In this document: piece by piece, positions 1 through 6,650 of the stretch
Layout: every line of letters starts with the position of its first letter
How positions within the stretch are numbered: position 1 is the stretch's first letter
Source: Candidatus Hodarchaeota archaeon
GTDB taxonomy: Archaea > Asgardarchaeota > Heimdallarchaeia > Hodarchaeales > Hodarchaeaceae
DNA length: 11,056 bases
Reading direction: 5' to 3'
Assembly: GCA_016840305.1 (NCBI GenBank)
Contig: JAEOSP010000709.1
Span: forward strand, 1-11,056
Made by a program: the position numbers and the translations under genes
Notes under the pieces: generated by a model
What the model was told of the DNA's origin: nothing
What the model saw: the letters and a program-made list of their open reading frames with translations, nothing else
The model's database searches: none

Positions 1-158
1 AACCTTTATTCTTCGGATTAGTAGCCCTCAAATTATTCGTTAAGACAGTTGATTCTGAAGAGGGTAACGAGGTTCTTGAGAAATTTCAACAACGCCTTGT
101 TGACTTAGAAGAAATCGATAATTGTGAAGTTGAACTTCAAACAATTATTGATTATTGA
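1..158 (+). CDS. Translation elongation factor 1-beta (aEF-1beta), C-terminal end only
   Basis: The frame is open from base 3 to a TGA at 156-158 and gives 51 residues; the start lies outside the window. The fragment opens PLFFGLVALK, continues through VDSEEGNEVLEKF, and ends in an acidic segment (CEVELQTIIDY). This matches the C-terminal half of the archaeal/eukaryotic EF-1-beta guanine-exchange domain, where a P-[IL]-x-[FY]-G-[IL]-x-x-L-K strand is followed by a polar turn, a helix and a last beta strand. The family recharges EF-1-alpha by exchanging GDP for GTP in the cytoplasm. It lies in the same direction as cdc48, 172 bp upstream, so it is probably a separate transcription unit. The call rests on motif memory over a short fragment. 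An unrelated small alpha/beta protein remains possible. Confidence 0.7.
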   Translation, partial: PLFFGLVALKLFVKTVDSEEGNEVLEKFQQRLVDLEEIDNCEVELQTIIDY

Positions 159-200
159 GAAAATTTTAAAATAATTACTTTCTTGCTTCTTTGGGTTGGG

Positions 201-217
201 AGCTGCTTATTTTTTTT
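201..217 (+). terminator. Possible poly-T terminator after aEF-1beta
   Basis: A run of eight T (210-217) lies about 52 bp after the aEF-1beta stop and before cdc48. Archaeal RNA polymerase terminates at T-rich tracts without needing a hairpin, and I see no convincing stem just upstream. The position between two same-strand genes fits a 3' end, but the surroundings are T-rich anyway. Confidence 0.35.
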
Positions 218-286
218 GAATAGGAGGGTATTTAATCTCGATTTCAACTTATTAATTTAGAATTAGTAATAAAGTACGAACTTTTC

Positions 287-300
287 GCAAATATTAATTA
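287..300 (+). promoter_or_regulatory. Candidate BRE/TATA box for cdc48
   Basis: An A/T-rich TATA-like octamer, AAATATTA (289-296), is preceded by GC. It lies about 35-42 bp before the cdc48 ATG. Initiation about 25 bp downstream would give a very short leader, which agrees with the absence of a clear Shine-Dalgarno motif before cdc48. The region is A/T-rich throughout, so the assignment is tentative. Confidence 0.3.
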
Positions 301-330
301 GGCTTTATTGACTTCACTAAAAATAGTTGG

Positions 331-2526
331 ATGAAAAATTTGACAAATGAAGTTGTATTAAAAGTAGCAGAGGCGCGTCAAAGAGATGTCGGACGGGGAA
401 AAATTAGGATGGACGATATCAATATGAGGGAAATTGGCATCTCTACAGGAGATGTTGTTGAGATTCGAGGGAGACAAAAAACTGGCGCTATAGCCTGGCC
501 TGCTTATATTGAAGATCAAGGGGCAGGAATTGTACGAATGGATGGAATTATTCGTCGAAATGCTAAAGTTTCGTTAGAGGAAAACGTTCGTATTCGTAAA
601 GCCCAAATTAAGGTTGCAAAAGCGGTTAATATTGCTCCCACTAGACAAATTTCCTTAGATTATGGATTTGAAGCTTTTGTAAAACGCAAATTATTGGGTT
701 ATCCCGTATCTAAGAATGATACAGTTCTTATCCCAATTTTAGGCCGATCAATACCGTTTGTTGTCAATTCTACAACCCCTGCTGATATTGTATTAATAAC
801 AGATACAACAAAATTGAATGTTTCAGAAAAACCTATATCTGAAACAGAAACAACCATGCCAGGAGTCAGCTATGAAGATATTGGAGGGCTTTCTGATGCA
901 ATTCAGAAAATTCGTGAAATGGTTGAACTTCCACTTAAACACCCTGAACTCTTCAAAAAGTTAGGAATTGATCCCCCAAAGGGAGTTCTTTTACACGGAC
1001 CTCCTGGCACAGGGAAAACATTAATTGCTAAGGCTGTTGCAAACGAATCTGAGGCTCATTTCATCCCAATCCAAGGGCCTGAAATCATGTCAAAATTTTA
1101 CGGAGAGAGTGAGGCAAAGTTAAGGGATATATTCAAGGAAGCAGAAGATAACGCACCTAGCATTATTTTTATTGATGAAATCGATGCCATTGCACCTAAA
1201 CGTGAGGATGTCACTGGGGAAGTAGAAAGACGTGTTGTTGCTCAAATTCTTGCCTTAATGGATGGTTTGGAAAGTCGTGGTGAAACTATTGTCATCGGAG
1301 CAACAAATCGACCAAACGCAGTAGATCCAGCTCTTCGTAGACCTGGAAGATTCGACAGAGAAGTTGAAATTGGTGTTCCAGACCAAAATGAAAGGCTAGA
1401 AATCTTACAAATCCATACTAGAAGAATGCCAGGAATTGAAAAAGTAGATCGAAAGAGTTTAGCATTGAGAACACATGGTTTTGTTGGAGCTGATCTAGCC
1501 GCGTTGGGTCGAGAAGCAGCAATGAAGAAATTACGAGAGATCTTACCAGAAATTAATCTAAGCGATGATACAATTCCAACATCAGTTCTCGATAACTTAG
1601 AGGTAGAAAATAGTCATTTTGAATCTGCATTGAAAGAAATTCATCCATCAGCTATCAGAGAAGTCTTTATTGAAATACCCAATGTGAAATGGGATCACAT
1701 AGGGGGAATGGATAAAGTAAAACAGGAATTAATTGAAATAGTTGAATGGCCTTTTCGGGAGAAAGAAAAATTCACTAGAATCGGAATTACTCCACCACGA
1801 GCAGTCCTATTATTTGGTGCTCCTGGAACGGGAAAAACCCTTTTAGCAAAAGCGCTTGCAACTGAAAGCGAGGTAAATTTCATCAGTGTTAAAGGGCCCG
1901 AATTAATTTCCAAGTGGGTAGGAGAAAGTGAAAAAGCGATTAGAGAGATTTTTAGGAAAGCAAGAAGTGCTTCACCTTCAATAGTCTTTTTTGACGAAAT
2001 TGATGCCGTTGCAACACGAAGGGGTATGTCTGACTCCTCAGGATCTAATGAACGTGTAATCAGTCAACTTTTAACAGAGTTAGCTGGAATCGAACCTCTA
2101 CGTGATGTAGTAATATTAGCAGCTACTAATCGCCCAGATATGATTGATCCAGCGCTTCTTAGGCCTGGTCGATTTGATCGAGTAGTCTATATTCCACCTC
2201 CAGATGAGGAAAGCCGTAAACTGATTTTAGAAATTCATACAAAGAATATGCCGCTCGGTGAAGATGTTGATATCGATCGTCTAGCAAAAGAGACGGAATT
2301 TTATGTGGGGGCAGATCTTGAAGCCATATGTAGAGAAGCGGGAATGCGCGCCCTTCGAGAAGATTTAGACGTAGAATTCGTATTGTGGCGTCATTTTGAG
2401 CATGCTCTATCAACAGTTCATTCTTCATGCACTCAGGATATGATGAAATGGTATGAGGCTCAAGAAACCCAATTCAGACGTAAGATTGGGGTAGACAGTC
2501 AGCAAACTATCCCCCTATTCGGATAA
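331..2526 (+). CDS. cdc48: Cdc48/p97/VAT-type AAA ATPase with two AAA domains
   Basis: This is a cytoplasmic hexameric unfoldase that extracts and unfolds proteins by ATP hydrolysis, probably feeding the 20S proteasome. The 731 residues have the full family layout. An N domain (about 1-170) has a double-psi barrel beginning LKVAEA and a second half around 100-160. D1 has Walker A GPPGTGKT at 223-230, pore loop KFYG at 255-258, Walker B IIFIDEID at 278-285, and arginine fingers R337/R340. D2 has Walker A GAPGTGKT at 496-503 (Ala for the usual Pro), pore loop KWVG at 528-531, Walker B IVFFDEID at 551-558, and arginine fingers R611/R614. All catalytic residues are present, so both rings should be active. 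The protein ends IPLFG, resembling the LYG tail of human p97, a HbYX-type proteasome-docking motif. The first ATG fits the family N-terminus; no strong ribosome binding site is visible. It is transcribed alone, towards the minus-strand superoperon. Confidence 0.97.
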   Translation: MKNLTNEVVLKVAEARQRDVGRGKIRMDDINMREIGISTGDVVEIRGRQKTGAIAWPAYIEDQGAGIVRMDGIIRRNAKVSLEENVRIRKAQIKVAKAVNIAPTRQISLDYGFEAFVKRKLLGYPVSKNDTVLIPILGRSIPFVVNSTTPADIVLITDTTKLNVSEKPISETETTMPGVSYEDIGGLSDAIQKIREMVELPLKHPELFKKLGIDPPKGVLLHGPPGTGKTLIAKAVANESEAHFIPIQGPEIMSKFYGESEAKLRDIFKEAEDNAPSIIFIDEIDAIAPKREDVTGEVERRVVAQILALMDGLESRGETIVIGATNRPNAVDPALRRPGRFDREVEIGVPDQNERLEILQIHTRRMPGIEKVDRKSLALRTHGFVGADLAALGREAAMKKLREILPEINLSDDTIPTSVLDNLEVENSHFESALKEIHPSAIREVFIEIPNVKWDHIGGMDKVKQELIEIVEWPFREKEKFTRIGITPPRAVLLFGAPGTGKTLLAKALATESEVNFISVKGPELISKWVGESEKAIREIFRKARSASPSIVFFDEIDAVATRRGMSDSSGSNERVISQLLTELAGIEPLRDVVILAATNRPDMIDPALLRPGRFDRVVYIPPPDEESRKLILEIHTKNMPLGEDVDIDRLAKETEFYVGADLEAICREAGMRALREDLDVEFVLWRHFEHALSTVHSSCTQDMMKWYEAQETQFRRKIGVDSQQTIPLFG

Positions 2527-2664
2527 TAATGGCGTATTTTAGATTTCAATTAATTGGAGATAAATCCTTTATAATAAAGAAAGAAAATTCTAGTTATTAG
2601 TGAATTATATTTTACTTAGAAATTCTTCAGCTAAAACAACATAAAACGCTTCTAAACGTAGTAT

Positions 2665-2669
2665 GGTGA
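2665..2669 (+). promoter_or_regulatory. Ribosome binding site that sets the winged-helix gene start
   Basis: GGTGA lies six bases before the ATG at 2676. This is the same core motif used before rrp42 in this window, and it marks 2676 as the intended start of the small broken gene. A weak TATA-like stretch (TTATATTTTA, 2605-2614) lies about 60 bp further upstream. Confidence 0.5.
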
Positions 2670-2675
2670 AAACTC

Positions 2676-2884
2676 ATGGTTGCTAATAAATATCCCTACT
2701 GGAGGATGATTTAATTCGTCTTCTTGAATCTGACATCGGAGAATTTTCTAAACGAGAATTAAACGAAGCTTTGATGAAATTAGAGATTGAAGGTTTAATA
2801 CTTGTTCAAACTATAAAGAAGAATCAACGTGTTATTAAACGTATAAAAACGGGTAAAAGTTACCTTACAGTTGGGGAAGATTAA
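2676..2884 (+). pseudogene. Small winged-helix-like DNA-binding protein, interrupted by a one-base frameshift
   Basis: ATG 2676 has a good ribosome binding site, but its frame reaches TAA at 2712-2714 after 12 codons (MVANKYPYWRMI). A second frame, offset by one base, is open from 2690 to TAA 2882-2884 and has no usable start near its beginning. Its product reads LEDDLIRLLES, SKRELNEALMKLEIEGLI, then a basic wing and NQRVIKRIKTGKSYL. This looks like a compact helix-turn-helix with a wing. Adding one base between 2690 and 2711, for instance in CCC at 2693-2695, joins both parts into a 69-residue protein (MVANKYP, then LLEDDL and onward). I cannot name the family; a transcription regulator is inferred from the fold only. 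Either the gene is recently inactivated or the assembly lacks one base. The gene lies tail to tail with the tRNA thiolase, one base between the stops. Confidence 0.55.
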
Positions 2885-2885
2885 A

Positions 2886-3836
2886 CTACGTTGAAGGCTT
2901 AACAATCCCAAGATTTAATTCTGATAATAATTGACACACAGGGCAGATTTCATGTGTTGTTAGTTCACCACACTCACTGCATTGATGAGTTGGAATGAAA
3001 TTTCCTTTTTGAGGAAAATAGTTGCATAAAGAGTCATGTAGATTTACAATATTCGCTAATGTACCTGGCCTTTTCTTTTCCATATCTGTTAGAAAATCAC
3101 GAATATCATTTCGCATGGCAGAATACGCATATGGACAGGGTACGGAATGATAGATTAGATTGTTGGCATATGCATAAAGGACAATTTCAGGCTCTGAAAT
3201 ATTAACTAGCGGACGAATGCGTGGTTTAAGTGAGGTAAATTTTTGTACAGGCTTTCTTGTGTACCTCATGAATTTTTTTGAGTCCCCTCTTAGCATATTC
3301 ATAATGATTGACTGAGCTTCATCATCTAGATTGTGTGCAGTAACAATTTTTGTAACTCCTGCTGCTGAAGCTCCATGATTTAAGGCTCTTCGACGAAGTA
3401 TCCCACAAATTGCGCATGGAGATAGTGATTTACCAGATTTAACACTTTTATTAATTATCTGATCCAAAGATGCTCCGTATAAATCCTGAAAAGATACAAC
3501 CAGTTGCTTGGCATTGTAGCGTAAAGCAGTTTCTTTAGTTAATTCCATACAACCATCGCGATAACCCTCTATTCCCTCATCAATAGTGATTACAGTCATT
3601 TCACTTTCAGGATAGTGTTTTAACAATTTATTTAAGATATGTAATAATACTGTACTGTCTTTTCCACCTGAATAACCAAAACCTAAGTGATCAGTTCTTT
3701 CCAGCATTGAATATTTGTTAATTGACTTCTTAACTCTTTTTTCAAATATTTGAGAAAAATGATCTTTGCATAGAATCTTTTTTGACCTTGGATCTTTTGT
3801 AAATGGAGGATTTGAACAGCATTTTTCAGTTTTCAT
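2886..3836 (-). CDS. TtuA/Ncs6-family tRNA 2-thiouridine synthetase (PP-loop ATPase)
   Basis: This cytoplasmic enzyme adenylates a tRNA uridine C2 carbonyl and replaces oxygen with sulfur, normally delivered by a ubiquitin-like carrier. The 316 residues show the PP-loop SGGKDS at 56-61, DEGIEGYR at 86-93, and PCAICG at 140-145. C141, C144 and C234 (in VPCPYA) match the three cysteines holding the 4Fe-4S cluster in TtuA. HNLDDEAQS lies at 168-176, and a C-terminal zinc ribbon uses C286/C289 and C298/C301. The N-terminal zinc site is odd: C7, C23 and H26 keep family spacing, but the usual first Cys, three residues before, is Glu4, with C6 next to C7 instead. Whether the target is U54 (TtuA) or wobble U34 (Ncs6/CTU1) cannot be decided from sequence alone. 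It is the last gene of the superoperon, 17 bp after the DUF3194 gene. The ATG fits the family N-terminus; the upstream ribosome-binding signal is weak. Confidence 0.9.
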   Translation of the reverse strand: MKTEKCCSNPPFTKDPRSKKILCKDHFSQIFEKRVKKSINKYSMLERTDHLGFGYSGGKDSTVLLHILNKLLKHYPESEMTVITIDEGIEGYRDGCMELTKETALRYNAKQLVVSFQDLYGASLDQIINKSVKSGKSLSPCAICGILRRRALNHGASAAGVTKIVTAHNLDDEAQSIIMNMLRGDSKKFMRYTRKPVQKFTSLKPRIRPLVNISEPEIVLYAYANNLIYHSVPCPYAYSAMRNDIRDFLTDMEKKRPGTLANIVNLHDSLCNYFPQKGNFIPTHQCSECGELTTHEICPVCQLLSELNLGIVKPST

Positions 3837-3853
3837 TCCGATTCATCAAAAAT

Positions 3854-4159
3854 TCATTTTTTCTGAAGGTTTCCGCGAACCTTGGTATATTGAGGGCAAA
3901 TTTCATCAGCAATCTTAATCCCATGGGCAAGAGCTTTCTCAGCTAAAAGTTCAACATTTAAATGCGAATAGGAGGAAATTTCAAGGTGGAGATCGATTTC
4001 TATATTCAATTCTCCAGATTCGAGTGTTTCTAAAGTAATATCTATTAAATCTTGATCTAAAAATTCTCCCGCTTCTTCAACTAAAAATTTATGAATCTCG
4101 TCGTATAGTAATTCTAATATCTCTTCGGGTTCCAAAACGTCCATATGGTCCCCTTCCAT
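3854..4159 (-). CDS. DUF3194 family protein of unknown function
   Basis: This is a small acidic alpha/beta protein of 101 residues. Recognisable parts are an N-terminal helix (EEILELLYDEIHKFLVEEA), paired strands (LNIEIDLHLEISSY) and a helix with VELLAEKALAHGI. This pattern and the position directly after prefoldin beta match DUF3194, an archaeal family usually encoded in exactly this place. Its role is unknown; conserved linkage to prefoldin, KEOPS and exosome genes suggests a core protein- or RNA-handling task, but that is inference. The ATG at 4159 is given as the outer start. An in-frame ATG at 4144 (96 residues, MDVLEPEE) sits just after a G-rich GGAAGGGGA stretch and matches the short N-terminus of relatives better, so either may be used. 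The 17-bp gap to pfdB holds the palindrome TTAGGCCTAA (4165-4174). Confidence 0.8.
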   Translation of the reverse strand: MEGDHMDVLEPEEILELLYDEIHKFLVEEAGEFLDQDLIDITLETLESGELNIEIDLHLEISSYSHLNVELLAEKALAHGIKIADEICPQYTKVRGNLQKK

Positions 4160-4176
4160 TAATATTAGGCCTAAAA

Positions 4177-4539
4177 TTAATTGGAGGAAGTTGATTCTCC
4201 GAGATCTTGGCTTAAACGTTTTTGTAATTCCTCGAAGTTCGCCACATTTTCTTTTTCTCTTGATTCTAACCCTTTTCTTTGAATCTCCAAAAGTTCTCCT
4301 CTATTCGTTAACTCCTTAAGCATCTCCTCAGCTTTTTTTGGAAACATAACAGTTCCAACTGATTTCCAAACTTGAGTATCTCCATCAAGTTTTTGAAGCT
4401 CTTTCTTGGTAAGATCCATTTCCGAAAGTGCTCTATCTATCTCACTCAATTGTATACGTAGATTTTGGATTGTCTGTTCGAGTTTTCGGAACCTTAAAAG
4501 TTGCTCTTGTTGAGCTGGGTTAAGTTCTGGAAGAGTCAT
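4177..4539 (-). CDS. pfdB: Prefoldin subunit beta
   Basis: Prefoldin is a cytoplasmic hexamer of two alpha and four beta subunits that captures unfolded proteins on coiled-coil tentacles and passes them to the group II chaperonin. The 120 residues form two long amphipathic helices (about 8-50 and 72-112) around a short beta hairpin. The hairpin holds WKSVGTVMF (58-66), the signature of the beta class. The length is normal for the family. The ATG is preceded by AGAGGA seven bases upstream. The neighbours pcc1 and the DUF3194 gene are the usual ones in archaeal genomes. The alpha subunit is not in this window. The C-terminus ends in a short polar tail (GESTSSN), expected to be disordered. Confidence 0.93.
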   Translation of the reverse strand: MTLPELNPAQQEQLLRFRKLEQTIQNLRIQLSEIDRALSEMDLTKKELQKLDGDTQVWKSVGTVMFPKKAEEMLKELTNRGELLEIQRKGLESREKENVANFEELQKRLSQDLGESTSSN

Positions 4540-4566
4540 AATAATTTCCTCTAATTAATGGAAGTA

Positions 4567-4842
4567 TTAAGAATATTTTATTACACTTGTCTTTGTGATC
4601 AGTTGAGTCGACTCACTTACAAGCGATATCCATCTCAAAATGGAGTTAATATTTGCTTTAGCAGCGGTTACATCTTGAGATTCTATATTCACTATTAGTT
4701 GAGATTTATTTAATTCAATAAATACTTGTGATCTATCAAAATCATGATCCATAATTTCTGGAGCCAGTGAATCATGGACAAGCTTTGCTTCTTCCTTAGA
4801 ATCGAAGCTTACATTTATTATTAGACAAATCTTTGGTTTCAT
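4567..4842 (-). CDS. pcc1: KEOPS complex subunit Pcc1
   Basis: Pcc1 is the small dimerising subunit of KEOPS (Kae1, Bud32, Cgi121, Pcc1), which makes N6-threonylcarbamoyladenosine at position 37 of ANN-decoding tRNAs. The 91 residues follow the family's beta-alpha-beta-beta-alpha plan. The first strand (ICLIINVSF) leads to a helix (SKEEAKLVHDSLAPE), which is followed by strands VFIELNKSQLIVNIES and a helix with DVTAAKANINSILRWISL. The last segment matches the typical Pcc1 ending D-x-[AT]-[AS]-x-R-[AG]-x-[LIV]-N-[ST]-x-x-[RK]-W. A possible ribosome site, AAGGAT, lies about ten bases before the ATG. The gene follows the Brix gene by 14 bp. Other KEOPS subunits are not in the window. The call is based on pattern and position together, since the family is short and weakly conserved. 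Confidence 0.87.
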   Translation of the reverse strand: MKPKICLIINVSFDSKEEAKLVHDSLAPEIMDHDFDRSQVFIELNKSQLIVNIESQDVTAAKANINSILRWISLVSESTQLITKTSVIKYS

Positions 4843-4856
4843 CTGAATTGTTATCC

Positions 4857-5420
4857 TTATTCTACAAATGTTATACTAAACGTAAGTATTTCTAGGTTCT
4901 CTTTCTTGCCTGTACGAGTGAAATTTCCAATAAGATGTTGAGAAGTATACGTAGTGAAATTGATTTCGATATTAGAATCTGATTTTTCTTTTGAATTTGA
5001 AATTAAAAATGGCTTCATCAGTAAATCTATGCTTTCCCTCAAACTCGAGGGAATTTCCGTAGAATAATGCAGAAATATTCGGCTAGCGTCAATTCTTGAT
5101 TCTTTTATCCCTTTGGTTGGGAAAAAAACGTCTTTTACTTGAATTACGGAAGCAACAGGCTTTTGTGATTTTTCAAGATTGAAGAATTCAATTAACGAAG
5201 AGTCTTTTTCTTCAAAACCTTGAACTATTATCAATCGGGGAATCTTATTATTCCAGCAATAGTTAAGTAATTGCTTTTTATTTAAAGAACCTCTATTTAT
5301 CCTAATCGAATCTGGGAGGCAAAAGGTTAGGAGTTTCGAGAGCTTTCGTAGAAAATGAGAGGGATTATGGGAGGTTGTAATTAGTCCGCTGGATGCAGAG
5401 TTCTTTTCAACTTGAACCAT
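4857..5420 (-). CDS. Brix-domain (Imp4-like) ribosome biogenesis protein
   Basis: The 187 residues form a single archaeal Brix domain. In eukaryotes, Brix proteins such as Imp4, Rpf1 and Brx1 bind pre-rRNA during ribosome assembly. The archaeal copy is taken to have a similar rRNA-binding role, but this is less studied. Visible hallmarks are GLITTSHNPS (12-21), an Imp4-like opening strand and loop; CLPDSIRINRGSLNKKQLL (34-52), where RINRG is strongly conserved; and PRLIIVQGF (61-69). The second half is more diverged, with strands around 113-118 and 176-186. Archaeal versions are normally about 150-190 residues, so the length is right. It is 39 bp after rpl37ae and 14 bp before pcc1. The gene rpoP, often found just upstream, is not present. 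The start has only a weak ribosome-binding signal (TGTGAAATT). Confidence 0.85.
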   Translation of the reverse strand: MVQVEKNSASSGLITTSHNPSHFLRKLSKLLTFCLPDSIRINRGSLNKKQLLNYCWNNKIPRLIIVQGFEEKDSSLIEFFNLEKSQKPVASVIQVKDVFFPTKGIKESRIDASRIFLHYSTEIPSSLRESIDLLMKPFLISNSKEKSDSNIEINFTTYTSQHLIGNFTRTGKKENLEILTFSITFVE

Positions 5421-5459
5421 AATTTCACATTTTAATTGTTTATCCAGAAATCGGGATGA

Positions 5460-5735
5460 TTACGTCTCAGATTGACTTGATAATCGTTTTGCAGTTCGTT
5501 GAGCAATTTTACCACCAGGAGTCTCAGGAGCCCAAGATCCACCTGTAAATCTATATCCACAGAATCCACATTCCCATATTCCAATAGAAACGCGTTTAAC
5601 TTTGAGTGAATCACAAGAAGGGCAGTTGTGTTTTGCTTTTGAAACACTTTCAATTTTTTTTACCCTTTTTCTAATTGTAGCTCCGTAACGAGTACCAAAA
5701 CGCCCAGTTGATCCTACTTTTTTAGTTCGGCCCAT
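5460..5735 (-). CDS. rpl37ae: Large ribosomal subunit protein eL43 (L37Ae)
   Basis: This 91-residue zinc-ribbon protein binds 23S rRNA in the 50S subunit. The N-terminus MGRTKKVGSTGRFGTRYG is the conserved basic start of the family and fixes the ATG. Zinc ligands are C38/C41 and C56/C59, with a 14-residue loop between the pairs. The FTGGSWAPETPGG region (63-75) fits the family C-terminal consensus, where G-G-x-[YW]-x-P-x-T-P is typical. The GGTGA motif sits only one base before the ATG, too close for normal pairing; a GGAG thirteen bases upstream could serve instead. The gene lies between rrp42 (50 bp upstream) and Brix, the classical order except for the missing rpoP. Confidence 0.95.
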   Translation of the reverse strand: MGRTKKVGSTGRFGTRYGATIRKRVKKIESVSKAKHNCPSCDSLKVKRVSIGIWECGFCGYRFTGGSWAPETPGGKIAQRTAKRLSSQSET

Positions 5736-5785
5736 TTCACCATCAATACTCCATTTTTCAGTCCGAGTTTTTTACTTTTTGAAGG

Positions 5786-6640
5786 TCAGAATTCGAATCG
5801 AAACATCTCATTCATTTCTTGAACTTGAGATTTCTCCTCGATCTTTGCAAGTAAAGGTTTTACTATGGTTTGGGCATTATCAATAATCGATTCAATCTCT
5901 GTTTGAGTGAAAGTTCCCGATTCTCCCTTTTGCATTGAACAAATCACATTTCGATCTGTAATCGCTAATGAAAATCGAGCTTCTTTTCCTCTGTCTTCGA
6001 TTAGGTTTGGGTCATATAAGATCGTATTGTTTGTTTTACTGAATGTAAGACCAACGACTGATCCAACTCTTGGTAGAGGTTCTGTTTCATCCAGTAGAGT
6101 AACTTCTTCTAAGTCTTCATCAATAACTACTTGCTTTAAACGTGCATTAGCAAGTGCGGCCATAGCTGCAAACGCCGAAGCATCAAAAAGATTGCCTCCA
6201 TCATCGATAACATAGATATCAACAAAGACGATCCAAACTTTCTTTCCAGGAATAACGCATAATTTAGGATCTTCCATTGGAATAATCTTGCTTTCACGGA
6301 TTCCACGATCTACAACTCTAGCTAATTCAATAGCTTGCGGACCAGGTGGTCCACTTTCGTTTATAGGTGAGGAAATTGGTGAAAGTTCAACATTCACTGT
6401 AATTACTCCTGTGTTAGGAGTATCGGAGAAAGGGGACCCTAATTGAGTTTTGATACCTGCCAATACAACGGTTTCTCCCCATTTCACCATTGCTGATCCT
6501 TCAGCTTTTTTAATGACATTTGGGATAATTTGGATGGGCCTTCCTTCCATCAATCCTCGACCATCTATTCTCTCTCCTTTCGCGAGTAAGTCTCGGATAT
6601 ATGTTCTTTCTAATTCTCCAACTATTTCTTCTTTACGCAT
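5786..6640 (-). CDS. rrp42: Exosome complex RNase PH-like subunit Rrp42 (non-catalytic)
   Basis: Rrp42 pairs with Rrp41 to form the six-membered RNase PH ring of the archaeal exosome, which degrades RNA 3' to 5' with phosphate and also adds A-rich tails. The 284 residues carry the RNase PH fold: R24-I-D-G-R28 near the start, a core of strands and helices with ELSPISSP (85-92), VDRGIRES (110-117), and DDGGNLFDASAFAAMAALANA (146-166). The second half has DPNLIEDRGKEARFSLAI (210-227). The catalytic aspartate pair seen in Rrp41 is absent, as expected for the structural partner. The last acidic/polar tail ends FRFEF. The ribosome site AGGTGA overlaps the TAG stop of rrp41 and sits six bases before the ATG, pointing to coupled translation. 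Confidence 0.96.
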   Translation of the reverse strand: MRKEEIVGELERTYIRDLLAKGERIDGRGLMEGRPIQIIPNVIKKAEGSAMVKWGETVVLAGIKTQLGSPFSDTPNTGVITVNVELSPISSPINESGPPGPQAIELARVVDRGIRESKIIPMEDPKLCVIPGKKVWIVFVDIYVIDDGGNLFDASAFAAMAALANARLKQVVIDEDLEEVTLLDETEPLPRVGSVVGLTFSKTNNTILYDPNLIEDRGKEARFSLAITDRNVICSMQKGESGTFTQTEIESIIDNAQTIVKPLLAKIEEKSQVQEMNEMFRFEF

Positions 6641-6650
6641 TATATTTCAC

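Noticed and set aside
1695..1913. Minus-strand open frame inside cdc48
   Set aside because: It is the antisense of the D2 Walker A region; the + strand protein is fully conserved here and the minus product shows no family pattern.
2159..2428. Minus-strand open frame in the 3' part of cdc48
   Set aside because: It lies opposite the conserved D2 arginine-finger and sensor region; the product looks like no protein family I know.
2690..2711. Programmed -1 frameshift in the small winged-helix gene
   Set aside because: No slippery heptamer of the X-XXY-YYZ type, and the SD-like GGAGG lies downstream rather than upstream of the shift. A plain indel or assembly error explains it more simply.
4165..4174. 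Palindrome TTAGGCCTAA between pfdB and the DUF3194 gene
   Set aside because: A single 10-bp palindrome inside an operon gap with no repeat elsewhere in the window; likely chance.
5432..5653. Minus-strand frame overlapping rpl37ae, considered as a possible rpoP
   Set aside because: It overlaps rpl37ae out of frame and has no cysteine pairs, so it cannot be the RpoP zinc ribbon.
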